Below are positions 9,638 to 21,207 of a stretch of DNA of 64,000 nt, piece by piece; the first letter of the stretch is position 1; the number at the start of each line of letters is the position of its first letter. This DNA comes from Streptomyces sclerotialus (GTDB lineage: Bacteria > Actinomycetota > Actinomycetes > Streptomycetales > Streptomycetaceae). The stretch lies in contig NZ_JBFOHP010000002.1 of the NCBI RefSeq assembly GCF_040907265.1, forward strand, positions 2,256,501-2,320,500, read 5' to 3'. Under the pieces are notes generated by a model. That model saw only the letters and a list, made by a program, of their open reading frames with translations. It made no database searches and was not told the origin of the DNA. Made by a program: the position numbers and the translations under genes.

Positions 9638-11062
9638 TCAGGGGCCGGCGCTGCTTCCCGACGATACCGGGACGGAATCCGCGCCCCCGGCCAGGTCCGC
9701 CTTACCCCGCAGCAGGTCCTGCTCGATCGCCTCCAGACTGCGCCCCTTGGTCTCCGGGAGCAGCTTCCGCACGAACACGAAGGCGAGGAAGGTCATCACC
9801 GCGAAGAAGAGGAAGTTGGCGCCCGCCCCGAAGGTGTCCAGGAGCGAGGGGAACGCCAGCGCGACCACCATGTTGAACAGCCAGTTGAAGATCACGCACA
9901 GGCTGACCGCCGCGGCCCGCAGCCGCATGGGGAACAGCTCGGGCAGCATCACCCACTGCACCGGCCCCCAGGAGACGGCGAACGACGCGATGTAGAGGCC
10001 GATGCCGAAGAGCGTGAGGGTGGACAGCAGCGCACCGTAGCCCAGCCCGCTCAGGTTGGTGACGGCCAGCAGCACCATCGCGGCACACATGCCCAGCGCG
10101 CCCCAGAGGAGCAGCGGCTTGCGCCCCCTGTGGTCGATCAGCCGCATGGCGGGCAGCGTCATCAGCATGTTCAGCGCGCCCACCCCCATGGTGGCGATGA
10201 TCGCGCCGCTGTCCCCGAAGCCGACGTTGGTCAGCAGCCGCGGCGCGTAGTAGATGATCGTGTTGATGCCGACGAAGTTCTGGAAGAACACCAGCAGCAT
10301 CCCGACCACGAACACCGGCCGCAGCCTCGGCGACAGCAGATGCCTGAAGGTGAGGCTCTCGGTCTGCTCGCGCTCGGTCCGTACGGTCTCCTCGATCTCC
10401 GCCAGTTCGGCCCGGGCCGCATCGCCCTCCCCGCGCAGCTGGAACAGCACCCGCCGCGCCTCGTCGCCGCGTCCCTTGCCGACCAGCCAGCGCGGGCTCT
10501 CCGGCTGCGTGATGATGCCGACCGCCAGCACCGCCGCCGGCACGACGCCGAGCCCGATCATCCAGCGCCAGGCGCCGGAGTCGTGGAAGAGGTAGTCGGT
10601 GAGGTACGCGAGGAAGATGCCGACCGTGACCAGCAGCTGCATCAGCGAGGCCAGCCCGCCGCGTACGTGCTTGGGCGCCAGCTCGGTCAGGTACAGCGGG
10701 ACGACGACGGACGCGATGCCGACGCCGATGCCGAGGACGAACCGGAAGACGATCAGCGCCCAGACGTGCGTGGCGAGCGCCGCGCCGAGCGTGCCGAGGA
10801 TGAAGACCCCGGAGGCCGCGAGGATCAGCCGCCGGCGGCCCCAGGAGTCCGACAGCCGCCCGGACAGGCCCGCGCCCAGCATCGCGCCGACCAGCAGCCC
10901 GGAGACGACCATGCCCTCCAGCAGCGGGGTCATGGGGATGTCACGCTTGATGTAGAGCAGCGCCCCGGAGATCACGCCCGTGTCGTAACCCCACAGGATG
11001 CCGCCGAGCGCGCCGAAGACCCAGATCAGCGCGTTCTTGAGGCGGGTCGACACGGCGCTCAC
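9638..11062 (-). CDS. MFS sugar porter family transporter
   Basis: A 474-residue major facilitator permease with 12 predicted membrane segments and the sugar-porter signatures: GRLSDSWGRRR between TM2 and TM3, PESPRWL before the central loop, and a C-terminal PETKGRSLE. It likely imports a monosaccharide or polyol by proton symport. The GTG start overlaps the stop of the upstream dehydrogenase gene as GTGA, so both are translated from one mRNA. With the divergent LacI repressor and PfkB kinase it makes a sugar or polyol uptake and catabolism module; the substrate cannot be read from the sequence. Confidence 0.92.
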   Translation of the reverse strand: MSAVSTRLKNALIWVFGALGGILWGYDTGVISGALLYIKRDIPMTPLLEGMVVSGLLVGAMLGAGLSGRLSDSWGRRRLILAASGVFILGTLGAALATHVWALIVFRFVLGIGVGIASVVVPLYLTELAPKHVRGGLASLMQLLVTVGIFLAYLTDYLFHDSGAWRWMIGLGVVPAAVLAVGIITQPESPRWLVGKGRGDEARRVLFQLRGEGDAARAELAEIEETVRTEREQTESLTFRHLLSPRLRPVFVVGMLLVFFQNFVGINTIIYYAPRLLTNVGFGDSGAIIATMGVGALNMLMTLPAMRLIDHRGRKPLLLWGALGMCAAMVLLAVTNLSGLGYGALLSTLTLFGIGLYIASFAVSWGPVQWVMLPELFPMRLRAAAVSLCVIFNWLFNMVVALAFPSLLDTFGAGANFLFFAVMTFLAFVFVRKLLPETKGRSLEAIEQDLLRGKADLAGGADSVPVSSGSSAGP

Positions 11063-12066
11063 CCCTTCTTCTGCGGAGCGATGTGGATCTTGCGGCCGGT
11101 ACCGGCCTTGAAGCGGGCGACGGCCTCGTCGAAGTCCTCCAGCCCGAAGACGTCGCTGACCAGCGGGTCGAGGTCGAGCCCGGAGGCGAGTACGTCGATG
11201 GCGGGCTGGAAGCTGTTGTGCACGGCCATCGACCCGATGATGTCGATCTCGCTGTTGTAGACGAGGTACGGCGAGAACGCGGCCTTACGGGACGGGTCCG
11301 TCACACCAAACTGCAGGAACGTTCCGCCCTTGCGGACGCGTCCCAGCCCGTCCTCGATGGCGGGCACCGCCCCCGTGGCGTCGACCACCACCTCGAAGCC
11401 CGGCCCCTTGCCCAGCGCGAGCTTGTCCGCGCTGGTCACAGCCGCGTCCAGGCCGAACGACTCGGCGAACGCCAGCCGCTCCTCGTTCAGGTCCACCACC
11501 GAGACGGAGGCGGCGCCCGCGGTCCGTACGAGCGCGGCCATCATCAGGCCCATCGTGCCCGCACCGTAGATCAGGTAGTGCTCACCGGGGCGGCGCGGCA
11601 GCCGGTTCAGCCCGTGCACCGCGCAGGAGAGCGGCTCGATCAGACCCGCCGCCGCCTCGGAGAAGGACGCCGGGATCACGTAGCAGCAGCGCGCCGGGAC
11701 GGCCACCCGCTCGGCGAAGCCGCCGGCCTGGGTGACACCGATCGCCCGGTAGTCCTCGCAGAGGTTGCCGCGGCCGATGCGGCAGTAATGACAGGCGCCA
11801 CAGGGCATGTTCGGGTCCACCGCGACCCGGTCACCGACGGCCGGCACGGCGACGCCCTCGCCGACCGCGACGACCTCACCGGTCAGCTCGTGGCCGGGGA
11901 TCACCGGGTACGTCACGGGCGGCAGCTCACCGCCGAGGATGTGCATGTCCGTCCCGCACAGGCCGCACGAGGAGACGCGGACGACGACCTCGCCGGGTTC
12001 AGGCCGGGGGTCCGGCACGTCGGCCGGGGCGGCTCGGCCCGGCTCGGTGACCACGACAGCGCGCAT
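11059..12066 (-). CDS. Zinc-dependent medium-chain dehydrogenase (polyol/sugar dehydrogenase type)
   Basis: A 335-residue medium-chain dehydrogenase that probably oxidises a polyol or sugar alcohol to a ketose with NAD(P). Catalytic zinc ligands are visible as Cys37 (SCGLCGTD) and His59-Glu60 (PGHE). The structural zinc site has the four cysteines 89, 92, 95 and 103 (CGACHYCRIGRGNLC). A Rossmann motif (YGAGTMGLM) follows near residue 167. It overlaps the downstream sugar porter by 4 bases. It closely resembles arabinitol, sorbitol or xylitol dehydrogenases; the exact substrate is uncertain. Confidence 0.9.
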   Translation of the reverse strand: MRAVVVTEPGRAAPADVPDPRPEPGEVVVRVSSCGLCGTDMHILGGELPPVTYPVIPGHELTGEVVAVGEGVAVPAVGDRVAVDPNMPCGACHYCRIGRGNLCEDYRAIGVTQAGGFAERVAVPARCCYVIPASFSEAAAGLIEPLSCAVHGLNRLPRRPGEHYLIYGAGTMGLMMAALVRTAGAASVSVVDLNEERLAFAESFGLDAAVTSADKLALGKGPGFEVVVDATGAVPAIEDGLGRVRKGGTFLQFGVTDPSRKAAFSPYLVYNSEIDIIGSMAVHNSFQPAIDVLASGLDLDPLVSDVFGLEDFDEAVARFKAGTGRKIHIAPQKKG

Positions 12067-12292
12067 ATCGCGCCTCCACTTCGTTGTGCTGCGGCTTCTG
12101 GGTGCTGCGGGCCCCCGGTGCTGCGGCTGCGCCGCGTCCCGCCCGAGGGCCCGTACCGGAACCCCTGCCGGGGCTCCGTACCAAGGCTTTCAGCCGGGGC
12201 TCCGTACCAGGGCTCCGTCGCACCCGGTCATCGGGAGCTCCGTCGCCCCCGGTGACGGAGAGTCCCCTCGCGCCTCGGCTCGCGGGCGGGTA

Positions 12293-12344
12293 CTTCGTCG
12301 CACCTCGGTTGCGGGGAGCTTCGTCGCACCTCGGTTGCCGGGAG
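12293..12344. repeat. Tandem 26-bp direct repeat in the dehydrogenase-lacI intergenic region
   Basis: Two back-to-back 26-bp units (12293-12318 and 12319-12344), beginning CTTCGTCGCACCTCGGTTGC and differing at one base. Looser related repeats (GGGGCTCCGTACC) occur around 12170-12230. They lie between the divergent dehydrogenase and lacI genes, just upstream of the LacI operator. Confidence 0.8.
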
Positions 12345-12355
12345 GCTAGCCCGCA

Positions 12356-12381
12356 CGTAAACGCTTACGCAAGCGTTTACG
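12356..12381. promoter_or_regulatory. LacI-family operator
   Basis: A 26-bp inverted repeat, CGTAAACGCTT ... AAGCGTTTACG, with one mismatched pair near the centre. The arms contain the AANCGNTT-type core usual for LacI-family repressors. It lies 83 bases before the lacI start, in the region shared with the divergent dehydrogenase-transporter operon, so it can serve autoregulation and repression of both directions. Confidence 0.85.
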
Positions 12382-12463
12382 CCACGCTTCTCATGCGTTA
12401 CGGTTTCCCCACAATCACGCACGCCGTCGGACACGTCGGCCACGTCGGGGAGGACGGCATCGC

Positions 12464-13462
12464 ATGGCGACGATGGTGGATGTCGCACGTCGCGCGGGGG
12501 TTTCCGTCGCGACGGTCTCGCACGTCCTGAACGAGACCCGCCCCGTACGCCCCGACACCCGCAAGTCCGTCCTGGATGCGATCGACGAGCTGGGTTACAC
12601 CCACAACACCCTCGCCCGCTCCCTGGTGACCGCGCGCACCCGCTCCATCGGCCTCGCGGTCTCCGCCATCAGCAACCCGTACTTCACCGAGATCCTCCAG
12701 GGCGTCGAGGCGGGCGCGCTGGAGGCCGGGTACAGCCTGCTGATCGCCGACCCGCACGACGACCCGGCGCACGAGCGCAAGGTCGTCCAGCTGCTGCACG
12801 AACGCCGCGTGGACGGCATGATCGTCGCCCCCTCCGCCGAACCCGCCGAGCTCGTCGAGTACGTCACCAAGCGCGAGGTCCCCACCGTCTTCCTGGACCG
12901 CCTGGTCGGCGACGCGCACGACCAGGTGTGCGCCGAGAACACGGCCCCCGTACGGCAACTGGTCGAGCACCTGGCCGACCTGGGCCACACCCGCATCGGT
13001 CTGATCGCCGGCCTCCCCGGCCTCAGCACGACCACCGAACGCGTCGCGGGCTACCGCGAGGGGCTGCGCTCCCGTGGCCTGCCGTTCGCGCCGGAGCTGC
13101 TCGCGGGCGGCAACTCCGAGGCCGAGGGCGCCGAGGACGCCACCCGGCACCTCCTCGCGGCGCCCGAACCGCCCACCGCTGTGATCACCGCTAACAACGC
13201 CATGACCATCGGCGCCCTGAAGGCCCTCGGCGAACTGGGCCTCCGGGTACCGGGCGACATCGCCCTCGCCTGCTTCGACGACTTCTCCTGGGCGGATCTC
13301 TTCTCCCCCCGCCTCACCGTGATCTCCCAGCCCAGCCGCGAGATCGGCGCCGCGGCCGTCCAGCTCCTCCTGGACCGCCTCGAAACCCCCGCCCGTCCCC
13401 CACGCACCATCCGCCTCCCCTGCACTTTCATCCACCGCACGTCCTGCGGGTGCGGGGAATGA
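12464..13462 (+). CDS. LacI family transcriptional repressor
   Basis: A 332-residue sugar-responsive repressor. The N-terminal helix-turn-helix and hinge are clear (MVDVARRAGVSVATVSHVLN at about residues 4-23, then the GYTHNTLARSL hinge), followed by a periplasmic-binding-protein-like ligand domain ending near CTFIHRTSCG. It is divergent from the dehydrogenase and MFS genes, with a strong palindromic operator between them, and is followed by the PfkB kinase on its own strand. It most likely represses the module until the imported sugar or polyol binds. Confidence 0.93.
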   Translation: MATMVDVARRAGVSVATVSHVLNETRPVRPDTRKSVLDAIDELGYTHNTLARSLVTARTRSIGLAVSAISNPYFTEILQGVEAGALEAGYSLLIADPHDDPAHERKVVQLLHERRVDGMIVAPSAEPAELVEYVTKREVPTVFLDRLVGDAHDQVCAENTAPVRQLVEHLADLGHTRIGLIAGLPGLSTTTERVAGYREGLRSRGLPFAPELLAGGNSEAEGAEDATRHLLAAPEPPTAVITANNAMTIGALKALGELGLRVPGDIALACFDDFSWADLFSPRLTVISQPSREIGAAAVQLLLDRLETPARPPRTIRLPCTFIHRTSCGCGE

Positions 13463-13560
13463 GATGCGGAGGATGAGATGCGGGGAGCGACGGGCGGCGG
13501 GATGCCGGGGCGCGGTGCGGTACCGGGGCGCGTTGCGGTACCGGGGTGCGGGAGCGCGTC

Positions 13561-13664
13561 GGGGCGCCGGGGCGCGGGAGCGCGTCGGGGCGCCGGGGCG
13601 CGGGAGCGCGTCGGGGCGCCGGGGCGCGGGAGCGCGTCGGGGCGCCGGGGCGCGGGAGCGCGTC
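13561..13664. repeat. Four perfect 26-bp GC-only tandem repeats
   Basis: Four identical, contiguous 26-bp units (13561-13586, 13587-13612, 13613-13638, 13639-13664), starting GGGGCGCCGGGGCGCGGGAG, with partial copies on both sides (from about 13543 and to about 13680). The array lies between lacI and the kinase gene. The units are perfectly conserved, unlike the older arrays elsewhere in the window. Confidence 0.95.
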
Positions 13665-13896
13665 GGGGCCTCGGAGCACGCCGCCTCTCCCCTCTCATGG
13701 GGCGGCGTGTCTCATGCGAGGGCAGGCCTCCGCATGACGCGCTCCCCGTGACGCGGGAGCGGCCTGCCGTATGACACTCGCCCGTACCGCCCGTACCGCC
13801 CATATCGCCCGACTCGACTGCCTCACCCGTCTCGCCCGTACCGCTCCCGCGCATCCCACCCCCCGTACACCGGACCGGCCCCGGAAAGGACCCCTC

Positions 13897-14880
13897 GTGA
13901 TCGTCGTCGCCGGCGAAGCCCTCATCGACCTCGTTCCCGCGAGCGCAGCGGACGGCGAGCGCGCCTCCGCCGACAGCGCGGCGCCGCCGCTGCCCGCGCT
14001 GTCACCACGGCGGGGCGGCGGGCCGTACAACACCGCGGTCGCGCTCGGACGGCTCGGCTCGCCGGCTGCCTTCTGCTCGCGGGTCTCGACCGACTCCTTC
14101 GGCGCGTCCCTGCTGGACGGCCTGCGGACGGCAGGCGTCGACACCTCTCTGGTCCAGCGGGGCGCGGAGCCCACCACTCTCGCCCTGGCGGACATCAGCC
14201 CCGACGGCTCGGCCGGCTACGGCTTCTACGTCGAGGGCACCGCCGACCGCCTCTTCACCCTGCCGCCCGCCCTCCCCGACGGCGTACGCGCCCTCTCCCT
14301 GGGCACCTGCTCCCTGGTCCTGGAACCGGGCGCGAGCGCGTACGAGGCGCTGATGCGGCGCGAGGCGGCCCGCGGCGTCTTCACGGCGCTCGACCCGAAC
14401 ATCCGCGCCGGTCTGATCCCCGACCCGGACGCCTACCGCGCCCGCTTCCACTCCTGGCTCCCGCACGTCGCCCTGCTCAAGCTCTCGGAGGAGGACGCCC
14501 GCTGGCTGGCCGACGCGGACGGCCTGCCGGAGGAGGCAGCAGCCGACGCGGTGGCCGGCGCCGTGAAGGAGTGGCTGGCAGCAGGCCCGGCGGCGGTCGT
14601 ACTCACCCGGGGCGGCGACGGCCTGACCGTCGCGACCGCGGGCGGCGAGGTCTCCGTACCGGGCGAACGCGTCGAGGTCGTGGACACCATCGGCGCGGGC
14701 GACACGGTCAACGCCGCGCTCCTGCACCGCCTGGACGCGCATCAGGCGCTCTCCCCCGCGGCACTGGCGGCCCTGGACGAGAACGCCTGGCGCGACATCC
14801 TCGCCTACGCCGCCCGAGCCGCAGCCCTCACCTGCTCCCGCCCGGGCGCGGAACCCCCGTACGCCTCCGAACTCGCCTGA
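13897..14880 (+). CDS. PfkB family carbohydrate kinase
   Basis: A ribokinase-fold sugar kinase of 327 residues, probably phosphorylating the ketose made by the dehydrogenase (fructokinase-like) or a keto-deoxy sugar acid. The first PfkB signature region (PRRGGGPYNTAVALGRLG) and the second (DTIGAGDTVNAALL, with the catalytic Asp in GAGD) are intact. The GTG at 13897 is chosen because GGAAAGGA lies about 8 bases upstream; longer reading frames to 13771 begin in repetitive, non-conserved sequence. It lies 434 bases beyond lacI, with a repeat array between. Confidence 0.9.
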   Translation: MIVVAGEALIDLVPASAADGERASADSAAPPLPALSPRRGGGPYNTAVALGRLGSPAAFCSRVSTDSFGASLLDGLRTAGVDTSLVQRGAEPTTLALADISPDGSAGYGFYVEGTADRLFTLPPALPDGVRALSLGTCSLVLEPGASAYEALMRREAARGVFTALDPNIRAGLIPDPDAYRARFHSWLPHVALLKLSEEDARWLADADGLPEEAAADAVAGAVKEWLAAGPAAVVLTRGGDGLTVATAGGEVSVPGERVEVVDTIGAGDTVNAALLHRLDAHQALSPAALAALDENAWRDILAYAARAAALTCSRPGAEPPYASELA

Positions 14881-14985
14881 GCCCGAGGGCCGCCCGTCCG
14901 ACGGGGCCTTCGGACGTACAGCCGACGGCGTCCCGGCGGAGGTGTCGTGGCGGAGGTGTCCTGGCGGAGGTGTCCTGGCGGCGGC

Positions 14986-15408
<423 letters not shown>

Positions 15409-15570
15409 CTACGACACGTGAACGGCCCGGCCCTGTCCCGAAAGCCCGGGCCGCAAGATCGTCCGCCGTCCCGACCCAACACCCGGAGCCCCAGGCCGCC
15501 CGGGCCGCTCAGCCACGAAGCTCACTTGTGCCCCACCCCCGGACACCGCCTCCGAGGGCCCCACCAGAAC

Positions 15571-15808
15571 AAGCCGGACTCCTTGACGAGCCTCGCTCCC
15601 TGACAGGCCAGGCCCTCTGACGGGCCGTCCTCCTTGACGAGCCAGGCCCTCTGACGAGCAGGGCTTTTTTTACGGGCCGCGCTCCCTGACGGGCCAGGCC
15701 CTCTAATGGGCAGGGCTCTCTGACGGGCCGCACTCCTTGACGAGCCGGGCTCCCTGACAGGCCGCGCTCCTTGACGGCAGGGCTCTCTGACGGGCCGCGC
15801 TCCTTGAC
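15571..15808. repeat. Degenerate array of fourteen 17-bp units
   Basis: Fourteen contiguous units, twelve of exactly 17 bp, one of 18 (15656-15673) and one of 16 (15776-15791), all but two ending in TGAC. The consensus is close to GGGCCGCGCTCCTTGAC, with a second type GGGCCAGGCCCTCTGAC, and several AGGCCAGGCCCT-like units are self-complementary. The array lies between the CstR-like gene and the 3' end of uvrA. The rest of 15296-15956 holds no supported gene. Confidence 0.9.
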
Positions 15809-15956
15809 GGGCGGGGCCCCTCCCCGCCCGAGCGCGCCCTCACCGGCGCACTGCCTCAGGCTGAGGTTGGCCCTCACCCCACCGGAGCGGGCCGGTCGGG
15901 CCCGCCCCGTCGGGCCCGACCTCACTTCACTTCTCCCCCCAACCGCTGTCCGGCCG

Positions 15957-19064
<3,108 letters not shown>

Positions 19065-19634
19065 GCCGGTCGGCACCTTTCGTGAGAGGGGCGGGGTGCC
19101 GCGCACCCCCGCCCCAGGGTATGGGGGCCGCCGCGGCAATGTCTGTTCAATGTCGTTTCGATGCCACACACGAGCCTATAGCACGTGCATTCGATTTACG
19201 GTCTCCGCCGACCGGGTTCACCCGAAGGTGTGGCCGAACGGCGCGCCACTGACGCGAAGGCGTCGGTGGCTCCGGCGCACGGGCACCGGGCGGCCTGCTG
19301 CACAGTGGATCCGGCCGCCTGGCGACGCCCTGCCGAACACCCGGTCACGACCGCGCCGGACGCCGGAACCCACCGCGCCATTCACCGTAACTCCGGGGTC
19401 TGACAACGCCGGGTCCCGAACCGCTCGCACCGCCGATGACCTGCACATACGCTCCCGACCCCTGGAGCACGTCCCGACCTGGAGGACGCCTGACCCCCGG
19501 CTCCGACGTCCTCCCCCTCAACACCGCGGGCGGCCCGTCCCTTCCCCTCGGCGCGTGCCCGGACCGCTGCGCGCTCCCGGCTGCCGACGCGCGCCGACTC
19601 CCGCTGCAACGTCGGCGGCGCTAGCTTCGGTCCC
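19065..19634. other. uvrA-isomerase divergent intergenic region
   Basis: 570 bases without a convincing gene. It should hold the uvrA promoter (minus) and the promoter of the 19635 gene (plus). On the plus strand TAGCTT ends 7 bases before the ATG at 19635, which would allow a leaderless start, but I see no good -35. I found no clear LexA box or damage-promoter motif for uvrA here. Confidence 0.4.
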
Positions 19635-20363
19635 ATGACCGACATCGCACAGGAATTCGCGTACGACGCGGCAGCCGTCCACGCCGCCACCGACCGTCTC
19701 CTGGTCTCCGTGGCCAAGCTCGACGACGAGGCCGTCGGCGAGCCCTCCCTACTGCCCGACTGGACCCGCGGCCATGTGCTCGCCCACCTCGCGCGCAACG
19801 CCGACGCCCTCGCCAACCTGCTCACGTGGGCGCGTACGGGCACCCGCACGCCCATGTACGCCTCCCCCGCTGCCCGCGACGCCGACATCGAGCGCGATGC
19901 CGGCCGCCCGCTGGCCGCTCACGTCGAGGACCTGCGGTCCAGCGCCGAACGCTGGGAGACGGCCTGCTCGGCCCTGGGCCCCGAGGGCCTGTCGTACGAG
20001 GTCGAGATGCGGAACGGCGTCATCGAGCAGGCCGGCCGGCTGCCCTTCCGCCGCCTCGCCGAGGTCGAGCTGCACCACGTGGACCTCGGCGTCGGCTACA
20101 CGGTCGACCACCTGGCGCCGGAGTACGTGGACGCCGAGCTGGCCTTCCTGGCGGAGCGGCGGCTGAAGGACGACGCGGAGGTCGCCGCGCTGGAGCTGCG
20201 TACCGACGACGGGCGGAGCTGGCGGACGGGCCGCGCGGACGGCACCCCGCTCACCGTCAGCGGCTCTCCGACCGCGCTCGTGGGCTGGCTCACCGGCCGC
20301 ACGGCAGGTGCCGGCCTCGTCACCGGCGGCGGCGCCCGTCTGCCGGAGCTGCCGGACCGCTGA
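19635..20363 (+). CDS. Maleylpyruvate isomerase family mycothiol-dependent enzyme (DinB-like fold)
   Basis: A 242-residue protein of the DinB/mycothiol-dependent maleylpyruvate isomerase family. The zinc-site residues of the family are visible: His47 (WTRGHVLAHLARN) and the Glu/His cluster at 143-148 (RLAEVELHHVDLG). The family couples mycothiol, the actinobacterial thiol, to isomerase or S-transferase chemistry; the true substrate here is unknown. A C-terminal SCP2-like region covers residues 150-240. It sits upstream of the MBL hydrolase on the same strand with an 88-base gap. Confidence 0.85.
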   Translation: MTDIAQEFAYDAAAVHAATDRLLVSVAKLDDEAVGEPSLLPDWTRGHVLAHLARNADALANLLTWARTGTRTPMYASPAARDADIERDAGRPLAAHVEDLRSSAERWETACSALGPEGLSYEVEMRNGVIEQAGRLPFRRLAEVELHHVDLGVGYTVDHLAPEYVDAELAFLAERRLKDDAEVAALELRTDDGRSWRTGRADGTPLTVSGSPTALVGWLTGRTAGAGLVTGGGARLPELPDR

Positions 20364-20451
20364 CCGCGACACCGTGCCCCCTTCCGGGCACCGGGACGGT
20401 ACGTGGCCCCGCACGGAGTGCCTCCCGGAACCCGGCCAGTAGGCTGCGGGC

Positions 20452-21108
20452 ATGGCGTACACCGGAGCAGTAAAGGTCGGCGGACCGGCCGACGTACACG
20501 AGCTGACCGACCTCATCATCTCCAAGATCGCGGTCGGTCCGATGGACAACAACGCCTACCTGTTGCGCTGTCGCGCGACCGATACGCAGGTACTGATCGA
20601 CGCCGCCGCCGAGCCGCAGTCGCTCCTCGGGCTGATCGGCGAGAGCGGCATCTCCTCGGTCGTCACCACGCACCGGCACCAGGACCACTGGGGGGCACTG
20701 GCGGAGGTGGTCGGAGCGACCGGCGCACGGACCTTCGCCGGCCGCCACGACGCCGAGGGAATCCCCGTACCGACGGACGTCCTGGTCGACGACGGCGACA
20801 CCATCAGCGTCGGACGGGTCACGCTCACCGCCCGCCACCTGGTCGGCCACACTCCCGGCAGCATCGCCCTGGTCTACGACGACCCGCACGGCCATCCGCA
20901 TCTCTTCACGGGCGACTGCCTCTTCCCCGGCGGGGTCGGTAACACCCGCGGCAACGCGAAGGACTTCGCCAGCCTCATCGACGACGTGGAGAGCAAGCTC
21001 TTCGCACAGCTGCCGGACGAGACCTGGGTCTACCCGGGCCACGGCGCGGACACCACCCTCGGCGCCGAGCGCCCGCACCTCGCGGAGTGGCGCGAGCGCG
21101 GCTGGTAG
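20452..21108 (+). CDS. MBL-fold metallo-hydrolase (glyoxalase II-like)
   Basis: A 218-residue metallo-beta-lactamase-fold hydrolase. The metal site HxHxDH is present as THRHQDHWG (His74, His76, Asp78, His79), with later ligands in GHTPGS, TGDCLF and the C-terminal PGHG. The arrangement fits glyoxalase II or other thioester hydrolases; a role in thiol metabolism is plausible next to a mycothiol-dependent enzyme but is inferred. TAGGCT ends 6 bases before the ATG, the same spacing as at ogt, so its mRNA may be leaderless. A strong hairpin follows. Confidence 0.9.
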   Translation: MAYTGAVKVGGPADVHELTDLIISKIAVGPMDNNAYLLRCRATDTQVLIDAAAEPQSLLGLIGESGISSVVTTHRHQDHWGALAEVVGATGARTFAGRHDAEGIPVPTDVLVDDGDTISVGRVTLTARHLVGHTPGSIALVYDDPHGHPHLFTGDCLFPGGVGNTRGNAKDFASLIDDVESKLFAQLPDETWVYPGHGADTTLGAERPHLAEWRERGW

Positions 21109-21123
21109 GCCGCGGGAAGCGAC

Positions 21124-21164
21124 GAGCGCGCGGTGTACGGGTGAGGCCCGTACACCGCGCGCTC
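21124..21164. terminator. Perfect 18-bp stem terminator between convergent genes
   Basis: An 18-bp perfect stem (left arm starting GAGCGCGCGGTGTACGGG, loop TGAGG, right arm 21147-21164) followed on the plus strand by TTCAT. It lies between the MBL hydrolase (plus) and terC (minus) and can serve both directions. Confidence 0.9.
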
Positions 21165-21207
21165 TTCATGCCTCAGGCGCCCGCGCAGCCCGGACGCCGT
21201 CCGGCGG

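Noticed and set aside
15571..15808. CRISPR array
   Set aside because: Units are contiguous and degenerate without unique spacers, and no cas genes are present; the same holds for the other tandem arrays.
15509..15925. A 138-codon minus-strand ORF over the 17-bp array (PVKERG-like repeats)
   Set aside because: The 17-bp period is not a multiple of three and the 16- and 18-bp units shift frame, so coding selection is unlikely.
19100..19200. Possible LexA box before uvrA (TCGAAACGACATTGAACA on the minus strand)
   Set aside because: It does not fit the actinobacterial CGAAC-N4-GTTCG symmetry; half-sites are wrong in sequence and spacing.
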